Shown: positions 1 to 9,380 of the stretch, piece after piece
Layout: the number at the start of each line of letters is the position of its first letter
Numbering within the stretch: position 1 is the first letter of the stretch
Source: Phytopythium helicoides
Taxonomy: Eukaryota; Oomycota; Peronosporomycetes; Pythiales; Pythiaceae
Direction: 5' to 3'
Assembly (NCBI GenBank): GCA_024867545.1
Contig: JANFNE010000026.1
Location: 682,001-746,000 of the forward strand
DNA: 64,000 nt
Made by a program: the position numbers and the translations under genes
The notes under the pieces: generated by a model
What the model was told of the DNA's origin: nothing
Seen by the model: the letters and a program-made list of their open reading frames with translations, nothing else
The model's database searches: none

Positions 1-391
1 AACGGTGGTTGGATTTGGAGATTGGAGCAATACCGATTACTCTGGACTCATCAAGAAGTGCCCCGCGGGGCCGGTCAAAAGACTGGAGCACACGTTGAGA
101 AACTACTGTCGTGTACAACCAATTGACGAGTTTCGCACCAGCAAGCTTCACTCACGTTGCCACCGGCAACTAGAATACCAGTACAGTCTCCGACTCTGCA
201 AGGTCAAGAACAGCACGGACAAGGAATGGCGGACGTGCAAGGTTTATAGTGTGCTCCATTGTCGATCCAATGGCTGTTTTGGTACTACTGTGAACCGCGA
301 CGTCAACGCCTCGAAAAACATGCTCATGCTCCTCCTCAACATGTTCCGTGGTCAACCAAGACCTACCGTTTTCTGTCGAGCGCCAACTTAA
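1..391 (+). CDS. Fanzor RNA-guided endonuclease, C-terminal fragment (cut by window edge)
   Basis: The reading frame is open from the window's left edge to TAA at 389-391. It encodes the RuvC-II region (GFGDWS), the DEFRTSK motif, a zinc-knuckle-like segment (HSRCH ... HCRSNGC) and RuvC-III (NRDVNASKNM). It is nearly identical to residues 532-659 of the complete copy. The differences I see lie near the C-terminus (NMFRGQPRPTVF here, NMLRGQPRPNAF there). Fanzors are eukaryotic homologues of TnpB that cut DNA under guidance of an RNA made from the element's 3' end. The true start lies outside the window, so an intact full-length gene is not established. Confidence 0.8.
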   Translation, partial: TVVGFGDWSNTDYSGLIKKCPAGPVKRLEHTLRNYCRVQPIDEFRTSKLHSRCHRQLEYQYSLRLCKVKNSTDKEWRTCKVYSVLHCRSNGCFGTTVNRDVNASKNMLMLLLNMFRGQPRPTVFCRAPT

Positions 392-566
392 CACATCAGG
401 GGCCACAAAGTGTCTGCAGGTGCGCTCAGCGTTGCCCGCAGATAGCACTGTATACTCAGGCATTGTTGCATTTTCACTGGGTTCCATTCCCAGTCATCGT
501 CTTTTATCGTAGGATGCCGGGCTTACCACGGCCATACCCGCGAGCCGAAGGCGAGTGCTAGCAATT
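392..566 (+). ncRNA. candidate omega-RNA scaffold region of Fanzor copy 1
   Basis: This is the 175-nt tail between the Fanzor stop codon and the element's right end. It is conserved almost base for base with the tail of copy 2. It holds a perfect 6-bp hairpin with a 7-nt loop at 476-494 (ACTGGG/CCCAGT) and a GC-rich end around 520-560. In TnpB and Fanzor systems the guide RNA scaffold comes from this position and the guide is the flanking DNA just beyond the end, which would be about 567-586 here. Transcription is inferred and was not seen. A T4 run at 502-505 shortly after the hairpin could instead end a shorter Pol III transcript. Confidence 0.45.
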
Positions 567-690
567 AGCGCAGAAACTGACCTATGCTAGATTTAGCTGC
601 ATTATCCGGATCATCAGGCAACGCAGTCATCTTTGCAGCTTCGTATACCAACACCGCCTTCAGCCATTTGCCTCTTGCTTACTTAACACC

Positions 691-2527
691 ATGGGTTGCT
701 CCAGGGTTACGGCACTGCTAGGCCACGTGTCCGAGCTCGTACAGATCAAGCACCGAGGTCAGTACTCTGATGAGCGGCTGCTGGCGCTGAGCAAATATGC
801 GGAGAGCATACCAGCGTGGCGAGTAGTGCTCGTGCTATCATTGACGCCGATGCCAAGCCTCGCAATTATCGCTGCCATTGAGATCGTACCGCTTGCAGAT
901 CCGCGTGAGGGGATACAAGCCAACCAAATGTTCTACGTGCGGATGTTTGTTACGTACCTGATCATGGCTTGCACACTCCAGCAGCAGTTCTGCGTACAGG
1001 TCGGACCGACTCTTCCTATTTCAACAAGAACTCTTGTATTCGGAACGCTTTTCGTCGCCATCTCAACCATGAGCGCAGCATATCTTTTGGCGCTGGCAAT
1101 TGGGTTTCCTGTCCCGTTTACGATGCCCATTACAGGTCCGAGCTACTTACTGGCAGAAGTTTTGGTGCTTGGCATGTCATGGTGGCCCTATGTCAAAGCG
1201 GAGAGATCAGTTGTTTACGATATTGCGCGAGGCTGCCTGTACTTCCTTCTTCAGTGGGGGATGATACTGATCTACCCAGTGCACTACTATGGGTTCACAA
1301 ATATTCCTGATGACGATCAACTAGCCAGGATGATCTTCTTTGGACTACTTCCGCTTATCAAATTCACGAACCGCAGACTATTTGACAGAGTGTGTAGAAA
1401 AACAAGAGGTGGAGCTGAACTAACATCTATCTTTGCTATCCTCAACGCTGACGTCTTGGGATCGCTCTTCGTGGCGTTTTCAATTCAGTTCAAACCTACG
1501 GTTGTCATGTCTGCCTTGGTTGCGGGTGCCAAATTTCTTCAAGCAGTTTTCTTTTTACGAGAATTTCGAGCTGACGCACTGCAAATTCAAGAGATTGCTG
1601 ATCGCATCTTCACGAAATCAAAGCCAACTTGTAGCCCAACCTCGTCTAGAAACCTTATTGAGCGAGCTGCCAATGTTTTGATAAGTCAGAATGCCTCGAA
1701 TGGTTTCGGAGAGAGTACGCCTGATCCTCCCAAGGATGATCGTCCTCGATATCATTCGTACTCAGGCCAAATCAGATCAACACAACAAAAGAAAACTGTG
1801 TTAGACTTCATCAATACATATCTGAGTTCAAGAAATCGAGTAGCAGTAGCGTCAAACCTTTGCAAGAATACTACAGCATCCGTTATCCCATTGGTTCAAG
1901 CAAATGCTGTCGATACCACAACCCAAGAGCAGCTTGAGTGCACCTTCTTAACAATGGTGCGCAAGCTTCTCTACACCGCCGAAGTCATTCTCCTCATAGA
2001 TTACGTCGAAGTCATCATACCCCTGTTGTACTGTGCGTCACCATTGTTTTCTTTTTGTCTGTTTTGATGCTAATCGCGTTTATTATTGCTAACGGTTGGT
2101 GAATGCAACACCAGGTCTCTATCTTGTCATCATCTACCATGTACCGAATCGGGTATTCTACTCCCAGTTCGCTGGTATGGACGAATCTCAACTCCGTCAA
2201 ACTATCAGTAGCGTACTTTTGTATACAACATTTGACATCATATCACTCGCCATCACACACACGATTCTCCGACGACTGTTTGGAATCTCACCATTTTATC
2301 AGTTGAGCTTTGTGCTCTCACAGCAATTCGTTCATGTACAATCTACCCTCATACTATGGACAACCCATTCAACACAAGCATCACTCGACCATTTTGGTAT
2401 GTTGGCAAGCCTTGTTGCGCGCCTAGGAAATTATCCAACGATATACTGACTAAACTGATTTGATTCATTGGATGCAGGCAATGACTACTCGTTTCGATTT
2501 AAATGGCTGAGATCTAAAACTGAATGA
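691..2527 (+). CDS. MPF multi-pass membrane protein 1 (unrecognised family)
   Basis: There are three exons: 691-2032, 2115-2396 and 2478-2527, giving 557 residues. Intron 1 begins GTGCGT and intron 2 begins GTATGT, and both interrupt a codon after its first base. I do not recognise the family. It has about nine or ten hydrophobic segments, an N-terminal KHRGQYS..RLLAL motif, an IGFPVPFTM segment, an IDYVEVIIPLLYC segment at the first splice junction, and a C-terminal GNDYSFRFKW motif encoded by a tiny last exon. Start: ATG in the context CACCATGG, about 20 residues before RGQYS as in the paralogues. It heads a tandem of three + strand paralogues, with Fanzor copy 1 in its upstream region. Confidence 0.8.
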
Positions 2528-2924
2528 ATATCTTTTGTTTTTGTTGTTACCAAGTTTGCTTGTCTAGTGAGTTTCCAATAAACAGAGTTACATTTGTCGT
2601 GACGGTTCTGGTTGCGCACTCCAGTCAACACTCGTAGAATATACTACGGTACTTGTGCAATCTACGATCAATCAGCAAATGTGCTCTCTGGCTATCTGGT
2701 GGTGTCGAATTCCAAACAGTTTACATTTAATCGTCCTAGCGGTTGGAATACATCGTAGCGCATGAAGGTAGATACAAGCATCCAGCATCTTGGTGTGTGC
2801 TGGAATCGTTATCGCTTGTCAAAATATCGAAACTTGTCATTCTATTTTTGTGATCAATCTTGCGTTTTCAAGTCACCTGTGTCAGCCTCAGATCAGCTGA
2901 TCATCACGCACACACAAGCTACCG
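2528..2924. other. intergenic, MPF1 to MPF2
   Basis: AT-rich spacer of 397 bp that should hold the 3' end of MPF1 and the promoter of MPF2. I see no supported gene, RNA or repeat in it. Confidence 0.5.
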
Positions 2925-4803
2925 ATGGAAGCCAATGGATGGGCGATTCGCCGGATTCGCGGTCTGATTGATCGCATCGATATTGCAATCAATGTCAAGC
3001 ACCATGGCCAATACTCACAGGATAGAGTGCACAGCCTTCAGGAATACACAAACACTACACGTAGATGGAAGGTGATGGCGGTGATTACCCTTACTCCCAT
3101 TCTAAGCTTGCTATCGATTTCGGCTTTCGAGTTCATCCAACTCGAACCTCCATCTTCTGGCTTACATGAAAATCACAGTTTCTTCGTGCGCCAATTTCTA
3201 TCGTATTACGTTCTATGCCTTACTCTACTTCAGCAATTTACTTCGCAAGCTGGACCTGCTCTGCCTATTTCGACGGCTGCCATTGCGGGCATTTCATTGT
3301 TTATCTCATCAACTAATGTTGGCTACACTTATATACTGGCAACCCTGATCGGTTTTCCAGTTCCATTCGTCATGCAGATGACCTCACCAAGCTATTTGTT
3401 GCTAGAAATCCTCGCGACGGGTGTGTTCTGGCGTGGAATTATCCGAGCAAATTCATCGACGATCAGAGATATCGCTCGAGGCTGCGCATTCAATCTCTCA
3501 GAATGGTTTATGATTCTTGTATACCCCATCTTTTTCTACCTGTTCAACTTAGTGCCGCCTGAAGGCATGCTGCGCATTGCACTTTTCTGCTTACTACCGT
3601 TCTTCAAGGTCATTAACCGCCAGCTATTCCATCGAGTAGCTCGACGATCCAACGGTGGTGACGCACTAGTACCAGCACTAATAGTGTTGAATGTTGATGT
3701 AATGGGCAACTTGTTTGTGGCTTTCTGCATGCAAAGCCCCCAGTCCTTCGTCATGGCAGCAGGTGTTTCCGTGATCAAAGTGATCTACACCAGTTTGTCG
3801 TTGTGGGAACTCTGGATTTTGGGTAGCGAGCTCACATGTTTTCGTCGACGCATTCATAAGCGAAGGCGTTCACTACCAATTAGCCACCCTGAATTAAATT
3901 TACTGGATGATATAGTTGCGATCATTGAGAGATATCAGCCGAATGGTGCAACTCCGCTTGACTTACCGTCCGAGAAAGAATCCGAGATGCGAGATCAGAG
4001 CTCGCTGATGTTGACTCGTAGGGTGCAAGCAAAGCTCAAGGCATTGTTTGGGTTTCGAAATCGTGTTTCACCCAAGCCAGGACCGTCTGCATGTAGCACT
4101 CGTGAAAGTAAGCCGGTGCACGATTACTGGGTGGATTCTTCATCGCTACTTGAGATGGGAAATGCCTCTCCTCCATTGTTAAGCTATCAGATGACCATGG
4201 CTCTTATGACAGTTCCGGTGCGACCAGGAATGAGCGAGATCGAACACCTTGAGCGCTGCTATGTTGTTTTTGTGACTAACATGCTATATGCTATCGAGTT
4301 CATCATACTCGTAGAATACGTTGAGGTGATAGTCCCGATTCTTTACTGTGAGTACAGGCAGATTACCTTTGCGTTTGCTGGTAGCTCTGATTGTGGTATT
4401 GTTCTGCAGCACTGTACCTGGCCATCATGTTTCATATGCCCAATCGGGTTTACTATGCGCAATTCGCGTCTATGGACGAGATTTTGCTCAGGCAGACCGT
4501 CGGAAACATGCTGTTGTACACAATTGTCGAGGTGTTGTCGCTTATTGTTGTACAAGTCACTTGCAAGCGTCTACTACACATCTCACCGATACAGATCTTG
4601 AGCTTTGTGTTGACTCAAGAAGTAGCTCATGTGCAAGCAGGACTTCTCCTCTGGATGATGTTCGCAATGCAAGCGTCACTCAAGCATTACGGTAAGCGCT
4701 TGCTGGAAAGATTGTTGAAGCACGGACTAATGCCATATGAGTAGGCAATGACTACTCATTTCAGTTCGCGTGGTTGAAATCAGAAAATGCGACGTTGCCC
4801 TAA
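2925..4803 (+). CDS. MPF multi-pass membrane protein 2
   Basis: Exons are 2925-4347, 4410-4691 and 4745-4803, for 587 residues. The donors are GTGAGT and GTAAGC. The middle exon is 282 nt and both introns are phase 1, as in all paralogues here. Shared motifs are KHHGQYS, IGFPVPFVMQ, VEYVEVIVPILY, MPNRVYYAQFA and the terminal GNDYSFQFAWLKS. The hydrophilic loop between the seventh membrane segment and the VEYVEV segment (about residues 300-440) is longer than in the neighbours, contains KxRRR-type basic runs, and varies strongly between copies. A membrane location follows from the hydrophobicity. The function is unknown, and transport or scaffolding would be a guess. Confidence 0.8.
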
Positions 4804-4971
4804 TCTTTCCAACGATGTCAACAACCCACGCTTGAGCGATTTTCTCCTCACGAATCCAATCTATTGACGAACTTGCGACTTTTGATTTTGAAGGATGGAA
4901 ACTGGCTGGACACTTAGGACTAAAAATAGTGGGTATTTTCGTCGGGATCAATCTTAAAGACGGCGCTGAAA

Positions 4972-4985
4972 GCTCATTCATCAAA
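4972..4985 (+). promoter_or_regulatory. oomycete initiator-like motif upstream of MPF3
   Basis: GCTCATTCATCAAA ends 3 bp before the ATG at 4988 and resembles the oomycete initiator consensus GCTCATTYYNCAWTTT. If it is the transcription start, the 5' leader would be extremely short. The match was made by eye. Confidence 0.35.
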
Positions 4986-4987
4986 TC

Positions 4988-6666
4988 ATGACGCTGCGGG
5001 TCCTGACAAAGATGGTCAATTATGTGTGGGGAGCAATTCAACTCAAGCGACGTGGTTCCTACTCCTCGCATCAACTTCTTGCCCTTCGTCATTTCACTCG
5101 TACAAAATCACTGTGGTTTTCCATTCTTATTGTGGTGGTTACCCCGCTTCCGTGCCTCGCGCTCACCATTCTATTGGACACAATACGCGTGAGCCCTCCA
5201 CAACTCGGTGTTGAAAGTAACTACGTCTTCGTTTTACGCTTCGCGGCAACGGTGTTCATTTTGATACACTGCCTACTTCATCAGCTGAGTACGAATGTTG
5301 GGCCATCACTAAAGATAAGCAGCCTTCAACTATTGAGCACATCCGCAATCATGGCTGTTGTAAATGCAGCTGCCCTTGTTCCGCTCGGAGTCATAATCGG
5401 ATTTCCAGTGCCCTTTACGTTCCAGATAACCACGCCTATCGAATGGGCCATGCTGCTGGTTATGATTGCGATGTGGAGGCGGCAAGCGTCAGCAACAGCC
5501 ATTCTAAGCGCGGTAAAGCTCACCATGCTCCAGTTTACGGCCATATTTGTGTACCCGCTCTACTATCACATATTCACGAGCGTCTCCGACTCAAACTATG
5601 TTGTTCGTATGGTGCTGTGGTGCCTGTTTCCACTACTCAGACTTGGTAATCGCCAGCTTTTCTATTACCTCGGCCGAAAGGTTGAAGGTACAAGCGAGCT
5701 TATTCCAGTCATGATTGCACTCAATGCGGATGTCGCTAGCGCGCTCTTTATAACGTTCTGCGTGCAGTTCAGCCCTACCCTAGACATTGCGCTCGTGATT
5801 TTGGTGTTCAAATTAGCTCAAGCTGTGCGCTCGTATCTGGATCTGCGATCTGTAGCCAATGAGATTCAACTACTGCGACGCCGTGGTCAAGCAACTCCGC
5901 GCACTCTCCGAATTCTTCCCACATCATTGGCCACAACACCTCCAGCCCAGAGAAAGCCAATGCTTGAGGAGGTCGCGCATATCATTACGCACGGCCTGGC
6001 GAAAATGTCCACGCGAAAGATGAATCTCCGCCCCGTGAAGGTCGGGGTACGGTCCAGCAAATTGCTGAAAGGTACGGAATCGACTTTGGCAAATATCAGC
6101 TCTCAACAAGAATACGATCACGTGTTCCGCCGACTATTGTACATGACCGAGTCGGTATTGCTCACTGAGTATATCGATGTTCTTATCCCAGCGCTGTACG
6201 GTAAGTGCGCTTGCTCGGTTGGATAGTTCCTTATTTTAACCTCTACATGCCAACCAGCGATATATTGTTCTGCGACGGAGTATTTGCCGAGCAGAATTTA
6301 CTATCCGCTCTTTGCTGATGCAGACAGGAGTCACTTGCATGCCACTGTCCGCAACATGCAGCTCTACTCAAGTTTTGAGCTCTTATCATTTGCTATTGTT
6401 TGCATCCACACTCAACAACTCTTCCGGTTCTCGGCAATGCGGCAGCTTGCGTTTGTGCTGAGCCACCAGGTAGCACATGTGCAGGCTGCACTCATACTTT
6501 GGGTTGTCTATTCGACGCAATCATCGCTCGTGCATTACGGTATAGTATATTTACGGCGTTCTGAGTCTCCTTGTCTTTTTCAAAGAGCTAATTCGTTGTG
6601 GTACGCCCAGGTGTCGATTACACTCTCAAGTTTTCCTGGTTGGCCAGCAACGCTTTGTTGCCATAA
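4988..6666 (+). CDS. MPF multi-pass membrane protein 3
   Basis: Exons are 4988-6200, 6258-6539 and 6611-6666, for 516 residues, the shortest member. Donors are GTAAGT and GTATAG. The 282-nt middle exon and phase-1 junctions are kept. It has the family motifs KRRGSYSSHQLLAL, TPLPCLALTILLD, IGFPVPFTFQ, TEYIDVLIPALY and LPSRIYYPLFAD. The last exon encodes GVDYTLKFSWLAS, a diverged form of the usual GNDYSFxFxW end. The variable cytosolic loop is short. It resembles MPF4 at 11536-13305 more than MPF1 or MPF2 (both have TPLPCLAL, TFQ.TTP/ATP and SEW/IEW). It runs tail to tail with the kinase gene on the other strand. Function unknown. Confidence 0.8.
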
Positions 6667-6872
6667 CGGAGTTGAGCATAATGTGGCAGGAAGCTCGCTC
6701 AGTGCGTGCCTTGGCCTTCAAAAGAGCGATTCAAAAACTAAGGAGGCTCAGATACAATAGGCAATGAACGTCGACAAAAACATTGCTTGTTACCTCAAAT
6801 GGGGCCGGACTTGACACTCACTCGGTGCCAGCTGTAATGACCAGCTGACCACCAGCAATTCGCCCAAATAGA

Positions 6873-9098
6873 CTACTTTTGCATAACTCGCGTTGCCCGA
6901 TACGTAAAGTCTTGGAGGAACTCCGCCTCTCGGTCCACCGAGTCGAGCATTCGCCATTCGGGCGTGTCGACCGGGACCTGATTGATAAACTCATTGTCCA
7001 CGTACTTGGCGTCTGCGTCGTCGATCACGTCGGGGACCCACTCAGGCTGGATCTTCTTTTTCTGCAGTGCGTCCCAGTCGATACCTTCAAAGAACGGGTG
7101 GTTCATGATCGAAAACGGGACCGCCTCGTTCGAACCTAGGCGCTTCTTTGTGTCGCGCTCGATCAAACCTGTGAGTAGGGACTGCACCTCCTCGGGCAGC
7201 TCTGGCGGTACAAACAAGTACCCCTCCTTGATATTGCGGTACATGATCGCCTTGTTCTCGTCCTTGAATGGAGTTCGACCGACGTACATCTCAAAGATCA
7301 GGATGCCGAGACTCCACCAGTCGCATGACTGGTCGTACTCAGCCGCAGGCTCTGCGCGCTTCTTTCGCCCCTTGTCCTCATCGTCTGCAGCCGCCAGAAC
7401 CTCTGGAGAAATATACTCGGGGGACCCCACGAGCGAGTTCGCCTTTCCACCGTTGGCTTTGCGCGATAGCCCAAAGTCCACTAGCACGACGTGACCATCC
7501 TTGGCGATCAAGATATTCTCGGGCTTCAGATCTCGGTAAATGATGTCGAGACTGTGAAGATGCGCGAGACCAGCCACCAGTTCTGCAGCATACAGCTGGA
7601 TCCGTCCGGGCGTAAGCTTGAGTTCGCCGCTCTGGTTCAGGTTGAAATGGTGACGCAGGTCACCGCCGTTGTAGAATTCCATGCCCATGTACACCTTGTC
7701 TTCGTTCTGGAACGCAAACAGCAGAGATGCCACGAATGGATGGCGAATTTCGCGCAGCATGTCGCGCTCAATCTTGGCGTTCCGCCGCAGGTTCTCGTCC
7801 ATGCCGATTTTGCTGATGATCTTGATGGCGTAGACCTTGCCATCTTTTCCTCGCGCGGACAACACACGGCCGTACGACCCCGTACCGAGCACTTTGAGCA
7901 GTTCAAAGTCCTCGATTTTGATGGACGACTTGGACTTGCCGCGGTTCGAGTCTTCCACAACGGCATTGCTCGAGCCGATCTGCGACTGCCCCAGCTTAAT
8001 CTGCGACTGTCCGAGCCCTGACTCTTCCTCATTGCCGACCGACGCGGAGATCATGGAGCGCGACAGCGGGTCGTCATCCGAGTCCTCGACTTCCTCGGCT
8101 TGTCCCGAGAGAATGAGGTCACGCTGACGAATAGCCTCCTTTTGCGTGGCGCCGTCCAAATGATTGACCGTGAAACGGTAGTACTTCCATGTGCTGTTGG
8201 AGAGGCGTGACTCGCCCGAGACCTGTACGAGCACACCGTTCTTGATGAGCTGCGTGCCGAGCAGCATCGCTTCCTCTGCTGTCGAGCACGTGACGCCTCC
8301 GTCCATAGGCCGGTTGAGCCCGTGGCACAGCATCCACTCGACGATCTCCTTGCCCGTGACGACGCACGGGTGCAGCTTGAGGTATAGGCTGCGGTCTTTG
8401 CTGGGCACCTCCTTGCGCATCTGCTCTCCGCAGGTCCAGAGCTGCCACAGACTGGGCTCGCGCACGATGCGGCTCGACAGGCGCAGCTTGCCCTGCACGC
8501 GCTTCATCTTGCTGTTGGGTCTCAGCTGGAGGTCGTACCACGCCACGCGCTCCTCTCCGCTCGTGTTGAGGTCCTCGAGGCTGAGCAGCAGGCGTCCGAG
8601 GTCGTCCGCCTCGACGCGGCCCTTGTCCTTGCACTTGATGAGCAGGTACTTGGCGTGCACGAGGTTTGTGGCGACGCCGAACGTGTACTCCTCAGCCGCT
8701 GCGGCCGCGCCAATGCCGAGCGGCTGGTGCGCCTCAACGCGGCTCTCCATGGAGCGCAGCACGGCGGACTTGAGCGGGCTCCAGACGGGGTTCTGCGCGC
8801 GCAGCGGCGGCGTGCGCTGCTTCTCGCCCTTGATCTCGCGCATGTGTTCGTCCAGCAGCACGAGCGTGCAGTAGGCGTTGCGCGTGCGGCCCGACTCTGG
8901 CGGCAGCAGCTCCCAGGCCTCGATGGGCGTCACCTTGAGCAGGAAGCGCCGCTTGGCCCGCACGCGCGCCTTGCCGTCGCCCGCCGACGCCGACGCCGAC
9001 GCCTGGCGGCTCATGGACCTTGGGGCTCCGCGCATCGCACTCGTTCGTGGCTCGGCTCGGCAGGGGGAGGCACAGCCGCAGGCCCACCGAGCATGCAC
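6873..9098 (-). CDS. C2-DEP-AGC serine/threonine protein kinase
   Basis: A single reading frame of 741 codons. A better start may be the ATG at 9014 (MSRQASASAS), giving 713 residues, because the first 28 residues look like translated leader. In order, numbered from 9098: a C2-like domain (~50-205, with NAYCTLVLLD, NPVWSP and KYLLIKCKDK), a DEP domain (~220-315, with CVVTGKEIVEWML and KNGVLVQV), a Ser/Ala/Glu-rich linker, and a kinase domain (~400-665). The kinase shows GTGSYG (P-loop), AIKII (Lys), YRDLKPEN (catalytic loop), DFGLSR and SPEYISPEV. An AGC tail follows with hydrophobic motif FLQDFTYRA, whose Thr is a probable regulatory phosphosite. C2 and DEP suggest recruitment to membrane lipids or to G-protein-linked partners. 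The physiological substrate cannot be read from the sequence. Confidence 0.85.
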   Translation of the reverse strand: MHARWACGCASPCRAEPRTSAMRGAPRSMSRQASASASAGDGKARVRAKRRFLLKVTPIEAWELLPPESGRTRNAYCTLVLLDEHMREIKGEKQRTPPLRAQNPVWSPLKSAVLRSMESRVEAHQPLGIGAAAAAEEYTFGVATNLVHAKYLLIKCKDKGRVEADDLGRLLLSLEDLNTSGEERVAWYDLQLRPNSKMKRVQGKLRLSSRIVREPSLWQLWTCGEQMRKEVPSKDRSLYLKLHPCVVTGKEIVEWMLCHGLNRPMDGGVTCSTAEEAMLLGTQLIKNGVLVQVSGESRLSNSTWKYYRFTVNHLDGATQKEAIRQRDLILSGQAEEVEDSDDDPLSRSMISASVGNEEESGLGQSQIKLGQSQIGSSNAVVEDSNRGKSKSSIKIEDFELLKVLGTGSYGRVLSARGKDGKVYAIKIISKIGMDENLRRNAKIERDMLREIRHPFVASLLFAFQNEDKVYMGMEFYNGGDLRHHFNLNQSGELKLTPGRIQLYAAELVAGLAHLHSLDIIYRDLKPENILIAKDGHVVLVDFGLSRKANGGKANSLVGSPEYISPEVLAAADDEDKGRKKRAEPAAEYDQSCDWWSLGILIFEMYVGRTPFKDENKAIMYRNIKEGYLFVPPELPEEVQSLLTGLIERDTKKRLGSNEAVPFSIMNHPFFEGIDWDALQKKKIQPEWVPDVIDDADAKYVDNEFINQVPVDTPEWRMLDSVDREAEFLQDFTYRATRVMQK

Positions 9099-9380
9099 GA
9101 GGAGAAAGGCCGACTGGCGTCCATGCGGGAGGGGGGGGGGCGGGAAGGTGGCGGGACAACACTGGCGATCAGTATGGAGGGGAAACGCGGCTGTTCATTG
9201 GTGGAAATGCGCGCGAAAATCATCTACAAGTGCGAGGATTGGACGAAAGTGGCGTGGGAGCGACTGGCCACGTCAGTTGTGGCGACGTGAGATCGAGCAT
9301 GGCACCCATTTGACGTGGAGACGAGAGGTGTTGGGGCTTCAACAGAGGTCTACGGATGCGGCGGCTACGCTCGAGAGCGG

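Larger units (their letters stand above)
1..566 (+). mobile_element. Fanzor element copy 1, 3' part only
   Basis: This is the right-hand end of a Fanzor element that continues beyond the window's left edge. It contains the last ~129 codons of the endonuclease gene and a 175-nt untranslated tail. The tail is almost identical to that of the complete copy at 17708-20350 on the opposite strand. The two copies stay alike through GCTAGCAATT, ending at 566, and diverge at the next base, which sets the right end. The element lies about 125 bp upstream of the first MPF gene, in its presumed promoter. The near identity suggests recent activity of the family. The left end, target site and completeness cannot be seen. 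Confidence 0.8.

Noticed and set aside
528..540. ACGGCCATACC, like the 5' end of 5S rRNA
   Set aside because: Only ~11 bases match. No further 5S sequence follows, so it is not a 5S gene.
8119..8634. 171-codon frame within the AGC kinase gene
   Set aside because: A shifted frame of the DEP/C2 coding region, rich in Gln/Arg/Pro, with no domain of its own.
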